Source of the DNA: a virus
DNA length: 48,964 nt
Strand: one strand, 5' to 3'
Virus record (IMG/VR): IMGVR_UViG_3300035178_000013
Location: 1 to 48,964 of that record
The first letter of the stretch is position 1. Every line of letters begins with the position of its first letter. Positions 30,484 through 39,867 of this stretch are shown in pieces. Both the position numbers and the translations under genes were made by a program. Below the pieces are notes generated by a model, which saw only the letters and a list, made by a program, of their open reading frames with translations, did no database searches and was not told the origin of the DNA.

Positions 30484-31233
30484 GTGGCAACCTTCACCGA
30501 AGCTGACGCCGTCACCTATGTCTGGCGAGTCCTGCGCGATCTGGGAGACACCGCCACCGAGCAGCTCCTGACCGACACCGAGGTCACCGCGTTCCTCCGG
30601 GTGGCCGAGCGTCGCTACAGCATCGACGTTCCCCGGTCAGTGGTGAAGGACGTCACGGCCGATGGAACGATGCTGTCCCCGATGCCGACCGGCTGGGAGG
30701 TTGGGTTCAGCTCGATGCGCTCGATCGAGTACCCGATCAGCGAGCAGCCGCCATCCCTCATCGATGACCGCCGGGTGCGGGTCTATCTCCAGACCGATGG
30801 GACCGAGAAGATCCTCTGGCTGTACGACCAGCCGGCCAACCTCCAGCTCTTCCGGGTCTCGTTCACCGCGAGCTCGGTGGTCGCCGCCGCGGCCATCAAC
30901 ACGACCGTCCCTGACCGGCACTTCTATGCCGTCGGGGATCTCACCGCCTCGATCAGCGCGGATGCCATCGCCGGCAAGTACGCGCAGGCCACTGACCCGA
31001 TCCTGAACAGCGAGGTCACCTCCTACCGGTCCAAGCCGCAGGAGTGGCGCGACATCGCCAAGCGATACGAGGACCGCTACCGAGAAGCCGTCGGCCTCGG
31101 AGTCGCGGGCGAAGGTCCGCGAGGCGGAGTCTCCGGGGCCGCCGGCCCACGACCGGCCAGCCAGATTGCGAACTGGGACTTCGTGCCCTCGGGCCGGAGC
31201 GACTGGCTGTTCCATCGCCGGGCTACCCGGTGA
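30484..31233 (+). CDS. Head-tail connector protein
   Basis: A 249-residue protein with GTG start at 30484. The N-terminal helices (EADAVTYVWRVLRDLGDTAT, DTEVTAFLRVAERRYSIDV) resemble HK97 gp6-type head completion proteins, followed by a beta-rich extension and a C-terminal segment ending FVPSGRSDWLF. It would bind beneath the portal. The assignment rests on helical pattern and gene order. Confidence 0.6.
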   Translation: MATFTEADAVTYVWRVLRDLGDTATEQLLTDTEVTAFLRVAERRYSIDVPRSVVKDVTADGTMLSPMPTGWEVGFSSMRSIEYPISEQPPSLIDDRRVRVYLQTDGTEKILWLYDQPANLQLFRVSFTASSVVAAAAINTTVPDRHFYAVGDLTASISADAIAGKYAQATDPILNSEVTSYRSKPQEWRDIAKRYEDRYREAVGLGVAGEGPRGGVSGAAGPRPASQIANWDFVPSGRSDWLFHRRATR

Positions 31234-31742
31234 GCCGAGCGGTCCTCGAGGTCACCATCCACATGGGGGCGCTGCCGCTGGCGATCCGCAACGAGCTGAA
31301 GAAGCCGGCCATGGTGGCGACCATGCAGCGCCACGCGATCGCGCAGGCTGCGCCGTACGTCCAGTACGAGCTCGTCAACGCGACCCCGGTGGGGGCCACC
31401 GCCCTGCTTCGTCAGTCGACCCAGCTCATCCTGTCTCCGTTGGGCACGACGGGGTTCGTCGGGCCGGTCGGCTCGCCGTCCCTGTACGCCGGGTTCGTGG
31501 TGAGCGGCACGGCTCCGCACTTCCCGCCGATCGACGCCATCGCCTACTGGGCGTCGCGAGTCCTCGGCTACGTCATGGGCTCGCCGGAGAACCGTCGGGC
31601 GGCGTTCGCCATCGCCCATGCCATCGCGATCCGGGGCACCCGGCCGAACGAGTACGTCCGCCGGGCGGCTGACAAGGCCCAGCCGAGAGTCACCGTGCTG
31701 ATGCAGCGGGGCATCTCCCAAGTCATCGAGGCCATCCAGTGA
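31230..31742 (+). CDS. Neck/head-closure protein (HK97 gp10-like)
   Basis: A 170-residue protein starting at GTG 31230 in a GTGA overlap. Features such as YVQYELVNATPVGATALLRQ, then APHFPPIDAIAYWASRVLGY and FAIAHAIAIRGTRPNEYVRR match the gp10/neck family, in which the TPVGTG-type and HP-proximal segments are conserved. It links the head connector to the tail. Confidence 0.72.
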   Translation: MSRAVLEVTIHMGALPLAIRNELKKPAMVATMQRHAIAQAAPYVQYELVNATPVGATALLRQSTQLILSPLGTTGFVGPVGSPSLYAGFVVSGTAPHFPPIDAIAYWASRVLGYVMGSPENRRAAFAIAHAIAIRGTRPNEYVRRAADKAQPRVTVLMQRGISQVIEAIQ

Positions 31743-32230
31743 GCATCATCTCGAACCAAGCTGCTGCGCTCGCGGCCATCGTCGGAGCGGTCACCAACGT
31801 GGGGGTCGTCCTCGACCATCAGCCGTACCCGATGAAGGACTGGGCGGGGTTCGTGAAGACCCTGACCGCAGACATCGCGCCGATTGGCCCGCACGTTCGG
31901 GCATGGACGGTCCAGTTCATCGCCGAGGAGCGGAAGCCGCGGAACATCGCCGCGATGTCGACCAAGGTCATGCGCGAGTCGACGTGGCTGGTCCGCGGCC
32001 ACCTCACGATCAACGAGGGCACGACCGACGTGATCTTCCGCGACTTGATCGAGGCGGTCATGGACGCGATCGACGCCAAGCGGTCCCTCAGCGGGACCAT
32101 GCAGGATCATGATCCATGCGACGTCACCCTCCCGGCTGACGGGGCTCCGGTGGCCCTCGGAGACATGGTCGTCCACTACTGCGAGATCCGGTTCACCGGC
32201 TGGATCGAAGTCACCATTCAGGCGACCTAG
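31739..32230 (+). CDS. Tail terminator/completion protein
   Basis: A 163-residue protein starting at GTG 31739 (GTGA overlap). It has a helical N-terminus, a beta-rich middle (VRAWTVQFIAEERKPRNIAA, STWLVRGHLTINEG) and a final strand (EIRFTGWIEVTIQAT). This order matches tail terminator proteins that cap the tail tube, and it lies just before the major tail gene. Confidence 0.6.
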   Translation: MSIISNQAAALAAIVGAVTNVGVVLDHQPYPMKDWAGFVKTLTADIAPIGPHVRAWTVQFIAEERKPRNIAAMSTKVMRESTWLVRGHLTINEGTTDVIFRDLIEAVMDAIDAKRSLSGTMQDHDPCDVTLPADGAPVALGDMVVHYCEIRFTGWIEVTIQAT

Positions 32231-32239
32231 GAGGAATCC

Positions 32240-32539
32240 ATGGCGAAGCCCAAGGCTCCCACCAAGCCCGGCTGTCTCGAGTACATCGGCGACGGGGAGC
32301 ACTACATCATCGGCGTCCCGACCTCGGATCTCCACGACGTGGAGCCGGGCGAGGCGGAGCGACTGATCGACTCGGGGCTGTACGCTCCGAAGAAGTCCTG
32401 CGACCACGAGGCAGTGGCGGCCGAGCTGGCTGCCCTCAAGCCCCCGGTCGAGGAGTCTGCACCGGCGGATGACGCCGAGCCATCGGAACCGGACCAGCTC
32501 GAGGACGACTCGGGCGACAACACAGGAGACGATGACTGA
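32240..32539 (+). CDS. Small protein with acidic tail before the major tail gene
   Basis: A 99-residue protein starting at ATG 32240 after TAGGAGG. A short beta unit (LEYIGDGEHYIIGVPTSDLH) with an SGLY motif is followed by a strongly acidic tail. Similar proteins between completion and tail-tube genes are common in actinophages. Possibly a tail accessory; not proven. Confidence 0.6.
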   Translation: MAKPKAPTKPGCLEYIGDGEHYIIGVPTSDLHDVEPGEAERLIDSGLYAPKKSCDHEAVAAELAALKPPVEESAPADDAEPSEPDQLEDDSGDNTGDDD

Positions 32540-33492
32540 TGTCCATCGGCGTCAAGGTCGGCCGCGAGTCGGTCACCCACGGGACTCTTGCCGGCTCGCT
32601 GGCCTCGATGGCCGCCGGGTTCAAGTCGGTCCACAAGCAGAAGAACATGTCGCCCGAGGAGGGACGGAACGGGCAGGACGTCAACTTCTCGACGATGACC
32701 GGCATCCGCTGGGAGGAGTGGTCGGTCGACGAGTCGTACATCTACCACGATACGTTCGGTCTCTGGCTGGACAGCGCGTTCGCGCTGGCGACGTCGTCGA
32801 TCGTGGACACGATCCGGGACAACACCTTCAAGCTCGGCGTGGACCCAGCGTCCCTGTCGCTCCAGTTCGATCAGCCGCGGCGTTCGGTGCAGGGCTTCCA
32901 AGTCCTCAATGCGAACGTCGACCGGATGACGATCAACTTCGACATTCAGGGCCAGCTCTCCTACACCCTCGCTGGTGTCGGGAAGGCCCGGACCACGATT
33001 GGGGCCCCGAGCTTCAGCTTCAGCACGACCCGACCGATCCCGGTCTGGTCGGGGCAGGTCAGCTTCGAGGGCGTGGCCCTCACCTACGCCGACCTGCTGA
33101 AGGGGTCGATCACGATCACCCGCAACCGGAAGCCGTTCCACACCATCAGCAACTCGCAGGACATCACCAAGGTGTCGATCGGGACGCGGATGGTCGAGTG
33201 GGACCTGACCCTCGACTTCGACTCGCTCGACGAGTACAACGACTTCAAGAACAACACCACGGACGCGCTCACGATCCTGTGGAAGGATCTGTCGACGACC
33301 ATCGGTGGATCGTCCAACCCCGAGTTTGAGATCAAGCTCGGCACGGTCATGTTCGAGGAAGCGGTCGAGGACACCGACAGTGACCTGCCCTCGATCAACG
33401 TCAAGGGCAAGGCCCTGTACAACTCGAGCGATGCCAGCCTCGCCGTGGCGCGGTTGAAGAGCACCGTCGACTACGCGACCTTCGTCGGCTAG
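32539..33492 (+). CDS. Major tail tube protein
   Basis: A 317-residue protein starting at ATG 32539. It is followed by a very strong terminator and the frameshifted chaperone genes, the usual place of the tail tube gene. The sequence is beta-rich, with alternating strands (KLGVDPASLSLQFDQPRRSV, RMTINFDIQGQLSYTLAG, PVWSGQVSFEGVALTYADLL, EWDLTLDFDSLDEYNDFKNN). It would assemble as stacked hexamers or trimers around the tape measure. Confidence 0.82.
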   Translation: MSIGVKVGRESVTHGTLAGSLASMAAGFKSVHKQKNMSPEEGRNGQDVNFSTMTGIRWEEWSVDESYIYHDTFGLWLDSAFALATSSIVDTIRDNTFKLGVDPASLSLQFDQPRRSVQGFQVLNANVDRMTINFDIQGQLSYTLAGVGKARTTIGAPSFSFSTTRPIPVWSGQVSFEGVALTYADLLKGSITITRNRKPFHTISNSQDITKVSIGTRMVEWDLTLDFDSLDEYNDFKNNTTDALTILWKDLSTTIGGSSNPEFEIKLGTVMFEEAVEDTDSDLPSINVKGKALYNSSDASLAVARLKSTVDYATFVG

Positions 33493-33515
33493 CTGCTGAC
33501 CGGTCCCGTTCTATA

Positions 33516-33558
33516 CCCCCCTCTCTCGGGCCGTCCCCCCGCCCGAGAGAGGGGGTTT
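33516..33558 (+). terminator. Strong intrinsic terminator after the major tail gene
   Basis: A 15-base perfect stem (CCCCCTCTCTCGGGC with GCCCGAGAGAGGGGG) with a short C-rich loop ends in TTT. It would limit read-through from the highly expressed tail-tube gene into the chaperones. Confidence 0.88.
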
Positions 33559-33595
33559 CTCCATGCCTCGGGGGCCACCACAAGGAGCCGGATCA

Positions 33596-34045
33596 ATGGG
33601 ATCAGGAACATTCCGCTCGGCAGAGGTCCGTCGTCGAGACGACATCGGGATCTTCACCGAGGGTCTCGCCGAGGGCGAGCAGATCATCTTCTGGAAGCGG
33701 CTGCCGCACTCGGCGGTCACGCGCATGACGTCCGAGGCGACCTCGGTGAAGATGGACCGCCGGGGTCGGGTCGAGGACTTCAAGTTTGACGTCGGCCGGT
33801 CGGCCCGGATCAGGGTCATCGAGGGCATCGTCGACTGGACCCTGTTCGACGAGAACGGCAAGCCGGTGATCTGGGACCGCCAGAACGCCGACGCCCTGCT
33901 CGATGGCCTCCGTCCCGAGCTGCTCAACGAGCTGTCGAAGCTGGTTGGGGCCGACGACGAGAACCTGTCGGATGCTGCTGACCCGGCGGAGGCGAACGGT
34001 GAGACCAAGGGGGAAGACTTCGCCGCGAGCTCACTGCTGCCCTAG
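33596..34045 (+). CDS. Tail assembly chaperone G
   Basis: A 149-residue protein starting at ATG 33596 after AAGGAG. It includes EQIIFWKRLPHSAVTRMTSE and KFDVGRSARIRVIEGIVDWT, the pattern of lambda gpG-like chaperones, and an acidic C-terminus. It coats the tape measure during tail assembly. A -1 slip near its end extends it into the next frame. Confidence 0.82.
   Translation: MGSGTFRSAEVRRRDDIGIFTEGLAEGEQIIFWKRLPHSAVTRMTSEATSVKMDRRGRVEDFKFDVGRSARIRVIEGIVDWTLFDENGKPVIWDRQNADALLDGLRPELLNELSKLVGADDENLSDAADPAEANGETKGEDFAASSLLP
34009..34015 (+). other. Putative -1 slippery site for G/GT
   Basis: G-GGG-GAA is in the zero frame of the chaperone gene 34 bases before its stop. From here the -1 frame is open to 34203 and encodes the conserved T-type domain. 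The sequence allows P-site re-pairing on GGG; the A-site fit is poorer than in lambda's GGGAAAG. Confidence 0.6.
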
Positions 34046-34203
34046 AGGGCGAGTTCGCGGCGGTCCCTGACTGGGTCAGGGACGTGATCCTGTGCGAGAC
34101 CATGGGCTGGACGTATGACGAGCTGCAGGCTACGCCCCACTGGTTTGTGGAGCGGGCCCAGCTCTTCTTCGACGTCCGGGCCAAGTGGCGATCGAAGGAG
34201 TGA
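34012..34203 (+). CDS. T domain of tail assembly chaperone GT (-1 frameshift)
   Basis: The -1 frame lacks its own start and encodes about 63 residues including VPDWVRDVILCETMGWTYDE and ATPHWFVERAQLFFDVRAKW, the conserved C-terminal motif of phage GT chaperones. Fused to residues 1-139 of G it gives about 202 residues. The T part recruits tail tube subunits to the G-coated tape measure. The stop at 34201-34203 is just before the tape measure start. Confidence 0.8.
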   Translation, partial: GRLRRELTAALEGEFAAVPDWVRDVILCETMGWTYDELQATPHWFVERAQLFFDVRAKWRSKE

Positions 34204-34206
34204 GCG

Positions 34207-36849
34207 TTGGCCCGTCGAGAAGAAGTCGGCATCGATATGGTCGCGAAGGATCTCGCCACGCGTGAGATCCAGTCGGTTGGTCGTTCCCTCGAAGGGATGA
34301 CCCGCAACGCCGAGAGCGCGAACAAGTCGATGGGCTTCCTCGGCAACGCAATCACCGGTGTCTTCCAAGGACTCGGCCAGCAGATCTTCCAGAAGATGCA
34401 GCAGGGCCTCGCCATGCTCGGGGATATGGCGATCGGGTTCAACGCGAAGATGGAGCAGGCCCGCATCGGGTTCACGACGATGTTGGGCTCGGCCCAGAAG
34501 GCCGAGAAGTTCATCGACGAGCTGCTCGACTTCAGCAAGGCCACGCCGTTCCAGTTCGAGGGTCTCCAGAAGAGCGCGAACCTCATCATGGCGATGGGCT
34601 TCGAGGCGAAGGAGGTCATCCCGCTGCTGACCGCCGCCGGCGATGCGGTCGCGGCCCTCGGTGCCGGCGAAGACGCCGTCTTCCGAGTGGTCTACGCCCT
34701 CGGCCAGATGCGGGCCGCGGGCCGGGTGACTGGGCAGGACATGATGCAGCTCGCCTCGATCGGTATCCCGGCGTGGAAGATGCTCGCCGACTCGATGGGG
34801 CTGACCGTGCAGCAGGCGAAGCTCATGGCCGAGCAGGGCAAGATCGATGCCGAGACCGCGATCAAGGCGATCACCACCGCGATCGAGGAAGGGAACATGG
34901 GCGGAATGATGGCCGCCCAGTCCCAGACCTTCGAGGGCGCGATGTCGACGGTCAAGGACAGCGTCACGATTCTCATCAGCTCGGCGTTCAAGCCGTTCTT
35001 CGATGTCATCTCGGCTGGGACGCTGGCGATGGCGAACTTCCTGTCGACCGAGAAGGTCACGCGGTTCACGGCCCAGACGGCCCGAGCCATGACCGAGCTC
35101 GCGGAGTCGATTGGCGACGTCCTGAGCATGATGATGCCGCTGGTCGAGATCTGGCTTGAGAACATCGAGTACATCCTGCCCGCCCTGATTCTGCTGATCT
35201 CGGTCCAGCTCACCAAGGCGATGATCGCGTTCGCGTCCTCGGCGAAGGGCGCGGCGCTGGCGATGATGGGGATCAAGGTCGCTGCGGTGGCTGCGATCCC
35301 ATTCATCGGCGAGATCGTCGACGGCTTCAACCAGATGGCGCTCGAGGCGCACCGGGGCGGGCAGTTCACTCGCGCCGAGATGCTGGCGGTGGCCGAGGTG
35401 GCTCGCCGGGCGAACTCGCCGGTCGTGAGCTGGACGATGACCTTCGATACCCTTAGCGGGGTCGCGGAGGAGCTCGGCATGACCCTCGAGCAGCTCTCGG
35501 AACAGATCGTTGAGGTGGCCGATCGGACGGGGATGTCCTCGGACGAGGCGTTGTACTACATCCGGAACCTCGAAAGCGGGATGGGCAGCCTGTCGCTCGC
35601 CAGCGAAGAGGCTCTCGAGGCGTGGCGGGAGAGCTTCGCGCACGAGACCGAAGAGGTCACCTTCCTGCTGAAGACCTTCACCGAGACCCTGCCTGAGTAC
35701 ATGGTGCAGCCGATCACCGAGATCATGGAGCAGGTTCGCACCCTCCCCAACGGCATGGCCCTGACCCTCGCCGACGGGACCACGATGTTCGGGGCCAGCG
35801 CCGAGGCCCTCGCCCGTCAGCTCCCGAAGAAGATGGAAGAGGCCCGACTGGCTGCGATCATGGAAGCCCGGCGTGTGCCGATGGAGCTGGGCGGGGCGAT
35901 CCTCGCCACCATCGACGACTGGGACGAGGCGATCACCGCCATCGGGGAGGCGTGGCAGATCGGTCTCACCCGGCAGGCCATGGAGGCCAACGCCATGGGC
36001 TATCTGCTCAGTCAGGGCCTGATCGATGGCCTGAACTCCAACGCCCCGGCAGTCGAAGCGGCGGTCCTCGAGACGATGACCGACTCGTTGGCGACGCTCC
36101 AGTCGCTTCACCCCGACTGGTTCACTGAAGGCGGGGCCATCCCGGACAACATCATTCAGGGCATGTTGCCGGGGCTCCGTGAGGCGGCCGAGCTGGGCGA
36201 TCAGAACGCGATCGACATCATCGCCAAGTACGACGCTCACCACGCCGCGATGGCGGCGGCTGGAGCTCGGGTGGGCCACGGCCTGTACGAGGGTCTGGAC
36301 CCGGCGCTGGTCAGTGATGCGCCGAAGATCGAGACCTCGGTCACCAACGCTCTGCACATCCCGCTGCCGTTGGCCTCGTCATGGGGCAAGGCCATCACCG
36401 ACGCGTGGATGACCGGCATGATCGGGGGGATCAGCGGCAAGATGTACGCCCTCCAGATGATGATGGGCTCCCTGAAGAAGGTCATGGAGGGCAGCTCGCC
36501 ACCGCCCGAGGGCCCCCTGAAGAACGTCGACGAGGGCGGGTTCAACATCGGCGTGGCGTGGATGGAGGGCATCATCAAGGGCATCGGCCAGACGGCCGGC
36601 GGAATGGACCGGGCGATGGGTCACCTGATGCCGTCCGAGATCCCGTCGCCGTCCATGGCCGGGGGCGGGATCGGCGCGGGTGGAACCTTTGGTGGCGGCG
36701 GCTCCCCGATGGTCACGATCAACAACTACTACGGGGCCGACTCGGTGCGGACCGAGCAGGACATCTCCGAGATCAGCCGGCAGACCGCGGAGCGGGTCCG
36801 GCTGCTTGGGGTCGGGCTGGCGCAGGGGCAAGTGGGGGCCATCAGCTAG
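34207..36849 (+). CDS. Tape measure protein
   Basis: An 880-residue protein, TTG start at 34207 three bases after the chaperone stop. It begins with REIQSVGRSLEGMTRNAESA and a conserved TMP core (KMEQARIGFTTMLGSAQKAE, ATPFQFEGLQKSANLIMAMG, GQDMMQLASIGIPAWKML). Hydrophobic stretches lie around residues 315-375 and a Gly-rich tail near the end. At about 0.15 nm per residue (general rule) it predicts a tail near 130 nm, so a siphovirus. No peptidase motif is evident. Confidence 0.9.
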   Translation: MARREEVGIDMVAKDLATREIQSVGRSLEGMTRNAESANKSMGFLGNAITGVFQGLGQQIFQKMQQGLAMLGDMAIGFNAKMEQARIGFTTMLGSAQKAEKFIDELLDFSKATPFQFEGLQKSANLIMAMGFEAKEVIPLLTAAGDAVAALGAGEDAVFRVVYALGQMRAAGRVTGQDMMQLASIGIPAWKMLADSMGLTVQQAKLMAEQGKIDAETAIKAITTAIEEGNMGGMMAAQSQTFEGAMSTVKDSVTILISSAFKPFFDVISAGTLAMANFLSTEKVTRFTAQTARAMTELAESIGDVLSMMMPLVEIWLENIEYILPALILLISVQLTKAMIAFASSAKGAALAMMGIKVAAVAAIPFIGEIVDGFNQMALEAHRGGQFTRAEMLAVAEVARRANSPVVSWTMTFDTLSGVAEELGMTLEQLSEQIVEVADRTGMSSDEALYYIRNLESGMGSLSLASEEALEAWRESFAHETEEVTFLLKTFTETLPEYMVQPITEIMEQVRTLPNGMALTLADGTTMFGASAEALARQLPKKMEEARLAAIMEARRVPMELGGAILATIDDWDEAITAIGEAWQIGLTRQAMEANAMGYLLSQGLIDGLNSNAPAVEAAVLETMTDSLATLQSLHPDWFTEGGAIPDNIIQGMLPGLREAAELGDQNAIDIIAKYDAHHAAMAAAGARVGHGLYEGLDPALVSDAPKIETSVTNALHIPLPLASSWGKAITDAWMTGMIGGISGKMYALQMMMGSLKKVMEGSSPPPEGPLKNVDEGGFNIGVAWMEGIIKGIGQTAGGMDRAMGHLMPSEIPSPSMAGGGIGAGGTFGGGGSPMVTINNYYGADSVRTEQDISEISRQTAERVRLLGVGLAQGQVGAIS

Positions 36850-39800
36850 GTGGCCGTCGTCGTCACCATCAATGCCGTCGATCGGACGGCGTATGTCCAG
36901 CTTCAGAACGGGAAGATCGAGAAGCAGGCCAACCGGCTGAACGGGATCTTCACCTTCCACTTCCTCGACGAATCGCGGCTGACCGGGGCGACGCCGATCG
37001 CCCTCCGCGAGCGGCAGGAGGTCATCGTCACCGACGGTGGCGTGAAGGTCTTCGGCGGCCAGATCGCGACCCTCAAGCCGAAGATCAACGGGCTGTCGAT
37101 CGACTATCTGGTGAAGTGCCAGTCGTTCGACTCGCTCCTCGATCACCGGGTCATCGAGACCCTCGTTCGGTCCGGGTCGCGGTCCGACGCGAGCGACGTG
37201 CAGGCCATCGCCGCCTACCACTCCGCCCTCGAGTCGGCGACGTTCGTGTCGACCACCGAGACGGTGACGTGGGACATCGACTATTCCGGCCTGAGCCTCC
37301 GACAGGCGCTCGACAAGCTGTCTCGCGAGGTCGGCGGCACGACCTACTGGGTCGACGACGACAAGAAGATCCACTGGGGCGACCCGCTCGCCACCCAGAA
37401 GATTCTGAACACCGGCTGGGACATCGACGCGGCGAGCTGGGCGCTTGATGGATCCGCGGTCCGGACGGCGGACGTGGGCCCGGGCGGCACGGGCGACTAT
37501 GCGCTCATCACCACCGGCAACGGGTCTGGCCGGCACGAGTCGACCCAGACGGTCTCCGGCATCATCGCTGCCAAGCGGTACTTCTTCTTCGTCGACATGT
37601 GGCAGTCGGTCGCCGACAAGGCCGCGGTTCGGCTCGACTGGCAGAACAGCGGCTCGGTCTCTCAGCGGATCGATACCATCGATGGGACGGGGATGGGGAC
37701 CAGCGCGTGGTTCCGGAAGAAGGCGGTCCTGATCGCACCGGCGACGGCGACCAAGGTCGTCGTCATGCTCGGCGGCGCGAACAACTTCACCGGCACCGTG
37801 CGCCATGACAACATGGCCCTCGCGCAGGAGACCGCCGGCTGGGGTGTCCACACCACCCCGGATGGCACGACGACCCACTCGGTCATCGGCTTTCAGCGGG
37901 CCACCGACGCGACCAAGCCCATCAACCGGCTGCTGTGTCGGGGGGACGGGATCACCGAGTGGCGGGAGTTTGCGAGCTCGATCGCCTACTACGGGGCCAA
38001 GTTCGAGGGCATCCTCAACGACGGGGACATGGCGACGGCGGCCGACATCGACCAGAAGGCGCTGACGGTCTTCCGGAAGTACGCCTTCCCTCGGCTGGGT
38101 GCGACCTACGAGACGACGTATGCCGGGCTCGATGCCGGGACGTGGCAGATCGTCGAGCACGAGGTGCTCGGGCTCCAGTCGATCGAGTGGATCGCCAAGC
38201 TGGACACGACCTTCCTCGGCAACAACAACGCCGTGTACGAGGTCACTCTCGGCGAGCCGGAGGACGACCTCGGGGCCATGATTGCCGCCCTGTCGGGGTC
38301 CTTCCAGCCCGGCTCTGACGTCGACCTGCCGCCACCTCCGGGGACCGACACCGTCGCTCCAGCGGTGCCGACTGGGCTGGACCTGACGACGGGCCAGACG
38401 ATGGCCCCCGACGGCACCTTCCGCCCGTACCTGCTTGGGACGTGGAACGCCGTCGCCGACATCGACCTCGATGCCTACGAGTTCCAGTTCGACCGCGCCA
38501 TCGATGGGGACGTGACCTTCTCGGTCAGCGCCTCGGGGACGGGTGGCTCACTGGCGGCAGGCGACTACCGGGTTCGGATCACTGGGCAGGGACTGGTCGG
38601 TGGCGAGACCCACACCGACGACGTCATCTTGCAGACGGTCAACGCCGGCCAGCGGCTGTTCGTGAACATCACCGCCAAGCCGGGGATCACGACCTACAAG
38701 GTCTATGCCAGCCGGCACGACGATCCGAAGTCCAACGCCCAGACGACCACCACCACCGGCTCGAACGTCGAGATCACGTCCGAGGGGGCCGGTGCGGTCG
38801 CGCCCACCTCGAGCACGGCAGTCAGCTTCCTGACCCCCACGACGTTCCGCAGCCGCCCGACGAGCTCCTACACCGAGGACGTCCTCGCCAACTGGTACTA
38901 CGCCGGGCGGGTGCGGGCCATCGATGACAGCGGCAACGCGTCAGCGTTCACCGCGATCGACAGTGTGGTCGTCGCCAAGGACACCACGGCCCCGGCCATC
39001 CCGACGGGCCTGACCGCGATCTCCGGCTATCGGCTGGTGGGCCTGCGCTGGGCCCGCAACACCGAGTCGGACCTGTTCGCGTACGAGGTTCGCTACGCCC
39101 CCGAGTCGACTCCCGGCTCCGGGGTGCCGGACACCGCGCAGTGGACGACCGTTCGACCTGACAGCACGGCCTGCATCATCGACGGTCTCGACCCGGGGAC
39201 TGCTGGCGGGGTCCTCATCAAGTACTTCTTCCAAGTCCGCGCCATCGATCGCTCAGGCAACGTCCGGACCAGCGCCGGTGATCCGACCGCCGTGGTGGCC
39301 TCCGACTCTCCCGAGGCAGGGTGGTCGAACATCACGCCCGACTGGGTCATCGCCTCGCCGCAGTACATCGGTGCGGCGGACGTCGCGTTCAACTCGGTCA
39401 TCACCAACATCCTGAGCACCAACCACCTCGACGCGGCCACGATCACGACGGGGACCTTCAGCGTCGGTGGTCCCGGCAGCCCGCCGGTCATCGTGGTCTA
39501 CAACGTGACCGGGCAGGAGATCGGCCGCTGGGATCTCAATGGGCTGGTCATCAAGGACCCGAACAACACCGGTCGCCAGATGCGGTTCGTGAACGGCGTC
39601 CTCCAGTTCACCAGCGACAACGGGGCGAACTGGACGACCGCGATCAGCGCCGATGGGATCATCGCCGACGAGATCAACCTCGGCACCTCGCCGGGCGGGC
39701 ACAACAACATTCCGAACAGCGGCTTCGAGCTGGCGGCCTACGGCCAGCTCGCGCCGGTGACATGGACGACGTCGGCTGGGGCCCCAGTCGGCTGGGATGA

Positions 39801-39867
39801 CGCCGAGATGAACATCAACGCCAACATCGGTGGCACCGAGCTCGTCCTGAACAGCGCGGCCTACTGA
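36850..39867 (+). CDS. Tail hub/tip protein with FN3-like domains
   Basis: A 1005-residue protein, GTG start at 36850, one base after the tape measure stop. Residues 1-185 resemble a baseplate hub (QEVIVTDGGVKVFGGQIATL, KCQSFDSLLDHRVIETLVR). A carbohydrate-binding-like beta sandwich (about 185-330) interrupts it, and the hub continues to about 475. After a PPPPGTD linker come FN3-like domains (TAPAIPTGLTAISGYRLVGL) and a C-terminal domain ending around 1005. It probably combines distal-tail, hub and receptor-binding roles. Confidence 0.75.
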   Translation: MAVVVTINAVDRTAYVQLQNGKIEKQANRLNGIFTFHFLDESRLTGATPIALRERQEVIVTDGGVKVFGGQIATLKPKINGLSIDYLVKCQSFDSLLDHRVIETLVRSGSRSDASDVQAIAAYHSALESATFVSTTETVTWDIDYSGLSLRQALDKLSREVGGTTYWVDDDKKIHWGDPLATQKILNTGWDIDAASWALDGSAVRTADVGPGGTGDYALITTGNGSGRHESTQTVSGIIAAKRYFFFVDMWQSVADKAAVRLDWQNSGSVSQRIDTIDGTGMGTSAWFRKKAVLIAPATATKVVVMLGGANNFTGTVRHDNMALAQETAGWGVHTTPDGTTTHSVIGFQRATDATKPINRLLCRGDGITEWREFASSIAYYGAKFEGILNDGDMATAADIDQKALTVFRKYAFPRLGATYETTYAGLDAGTWQIVEHEVLGLQSIEWIAKLDTTFLGNNNAVYEVTLGEPEDDLGAMIAALSGSFQPGSDVDLPPPPGTDTVAPAVPTGLDLTTGQTMAPDGTFRPYLLGTWNAVADIDLDAYEFQFDRAIDGDVTFSVSASGTGGSLAAGDYRVRITGQGLVGGETHTDDVILQTVNAGQRLFVNITAKPGITTYKVYASRHDDPKSNAQTTTTTGSNVEITSEGAGAVAPTSSTAVSFLTPTTFRSRPTSSYTEDVLANWYYAGRVRAIDDSGNASAFTAIDSVVVAKDTTAPAIPTGLTAISGYRLVGLRWARNTESDLFAYEVRYAPESTPGSGVPDTAQWTTVRPDSTACIIDGLDPGTAGGVLIKYFFQVRAIDRSGNVRTSAGDPTAVVASDSPEAGWSNITPDWVIASPQYIGAADVAFNSVITNILSTNHLDAATITTGTFSVGGPGSPPVIVVYNVTGQEIGRWDLNGLVIKDPNNTGRQMRFVNGVLQFTSDNGANWTTAISADGIIADEINLGTSPGGHNNIPNSGFELAAYGQLAPVTWTTSAGAPVGWDDAEMNINANIGGTELVLNSAAY

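Noticed and set aside
34042-36357. 771-codon open frame on the reverse strand
   Set aside because: It mirrors the tape measure gene, which has good family motifs; the reverse product is Arg/His/Asp-rich shadow sequence.
36379-38160. 593-codon open frame on the reverse strand
   Set aside because: Shadow of the tape measure end and tail hub gene; no domain and no start signals.
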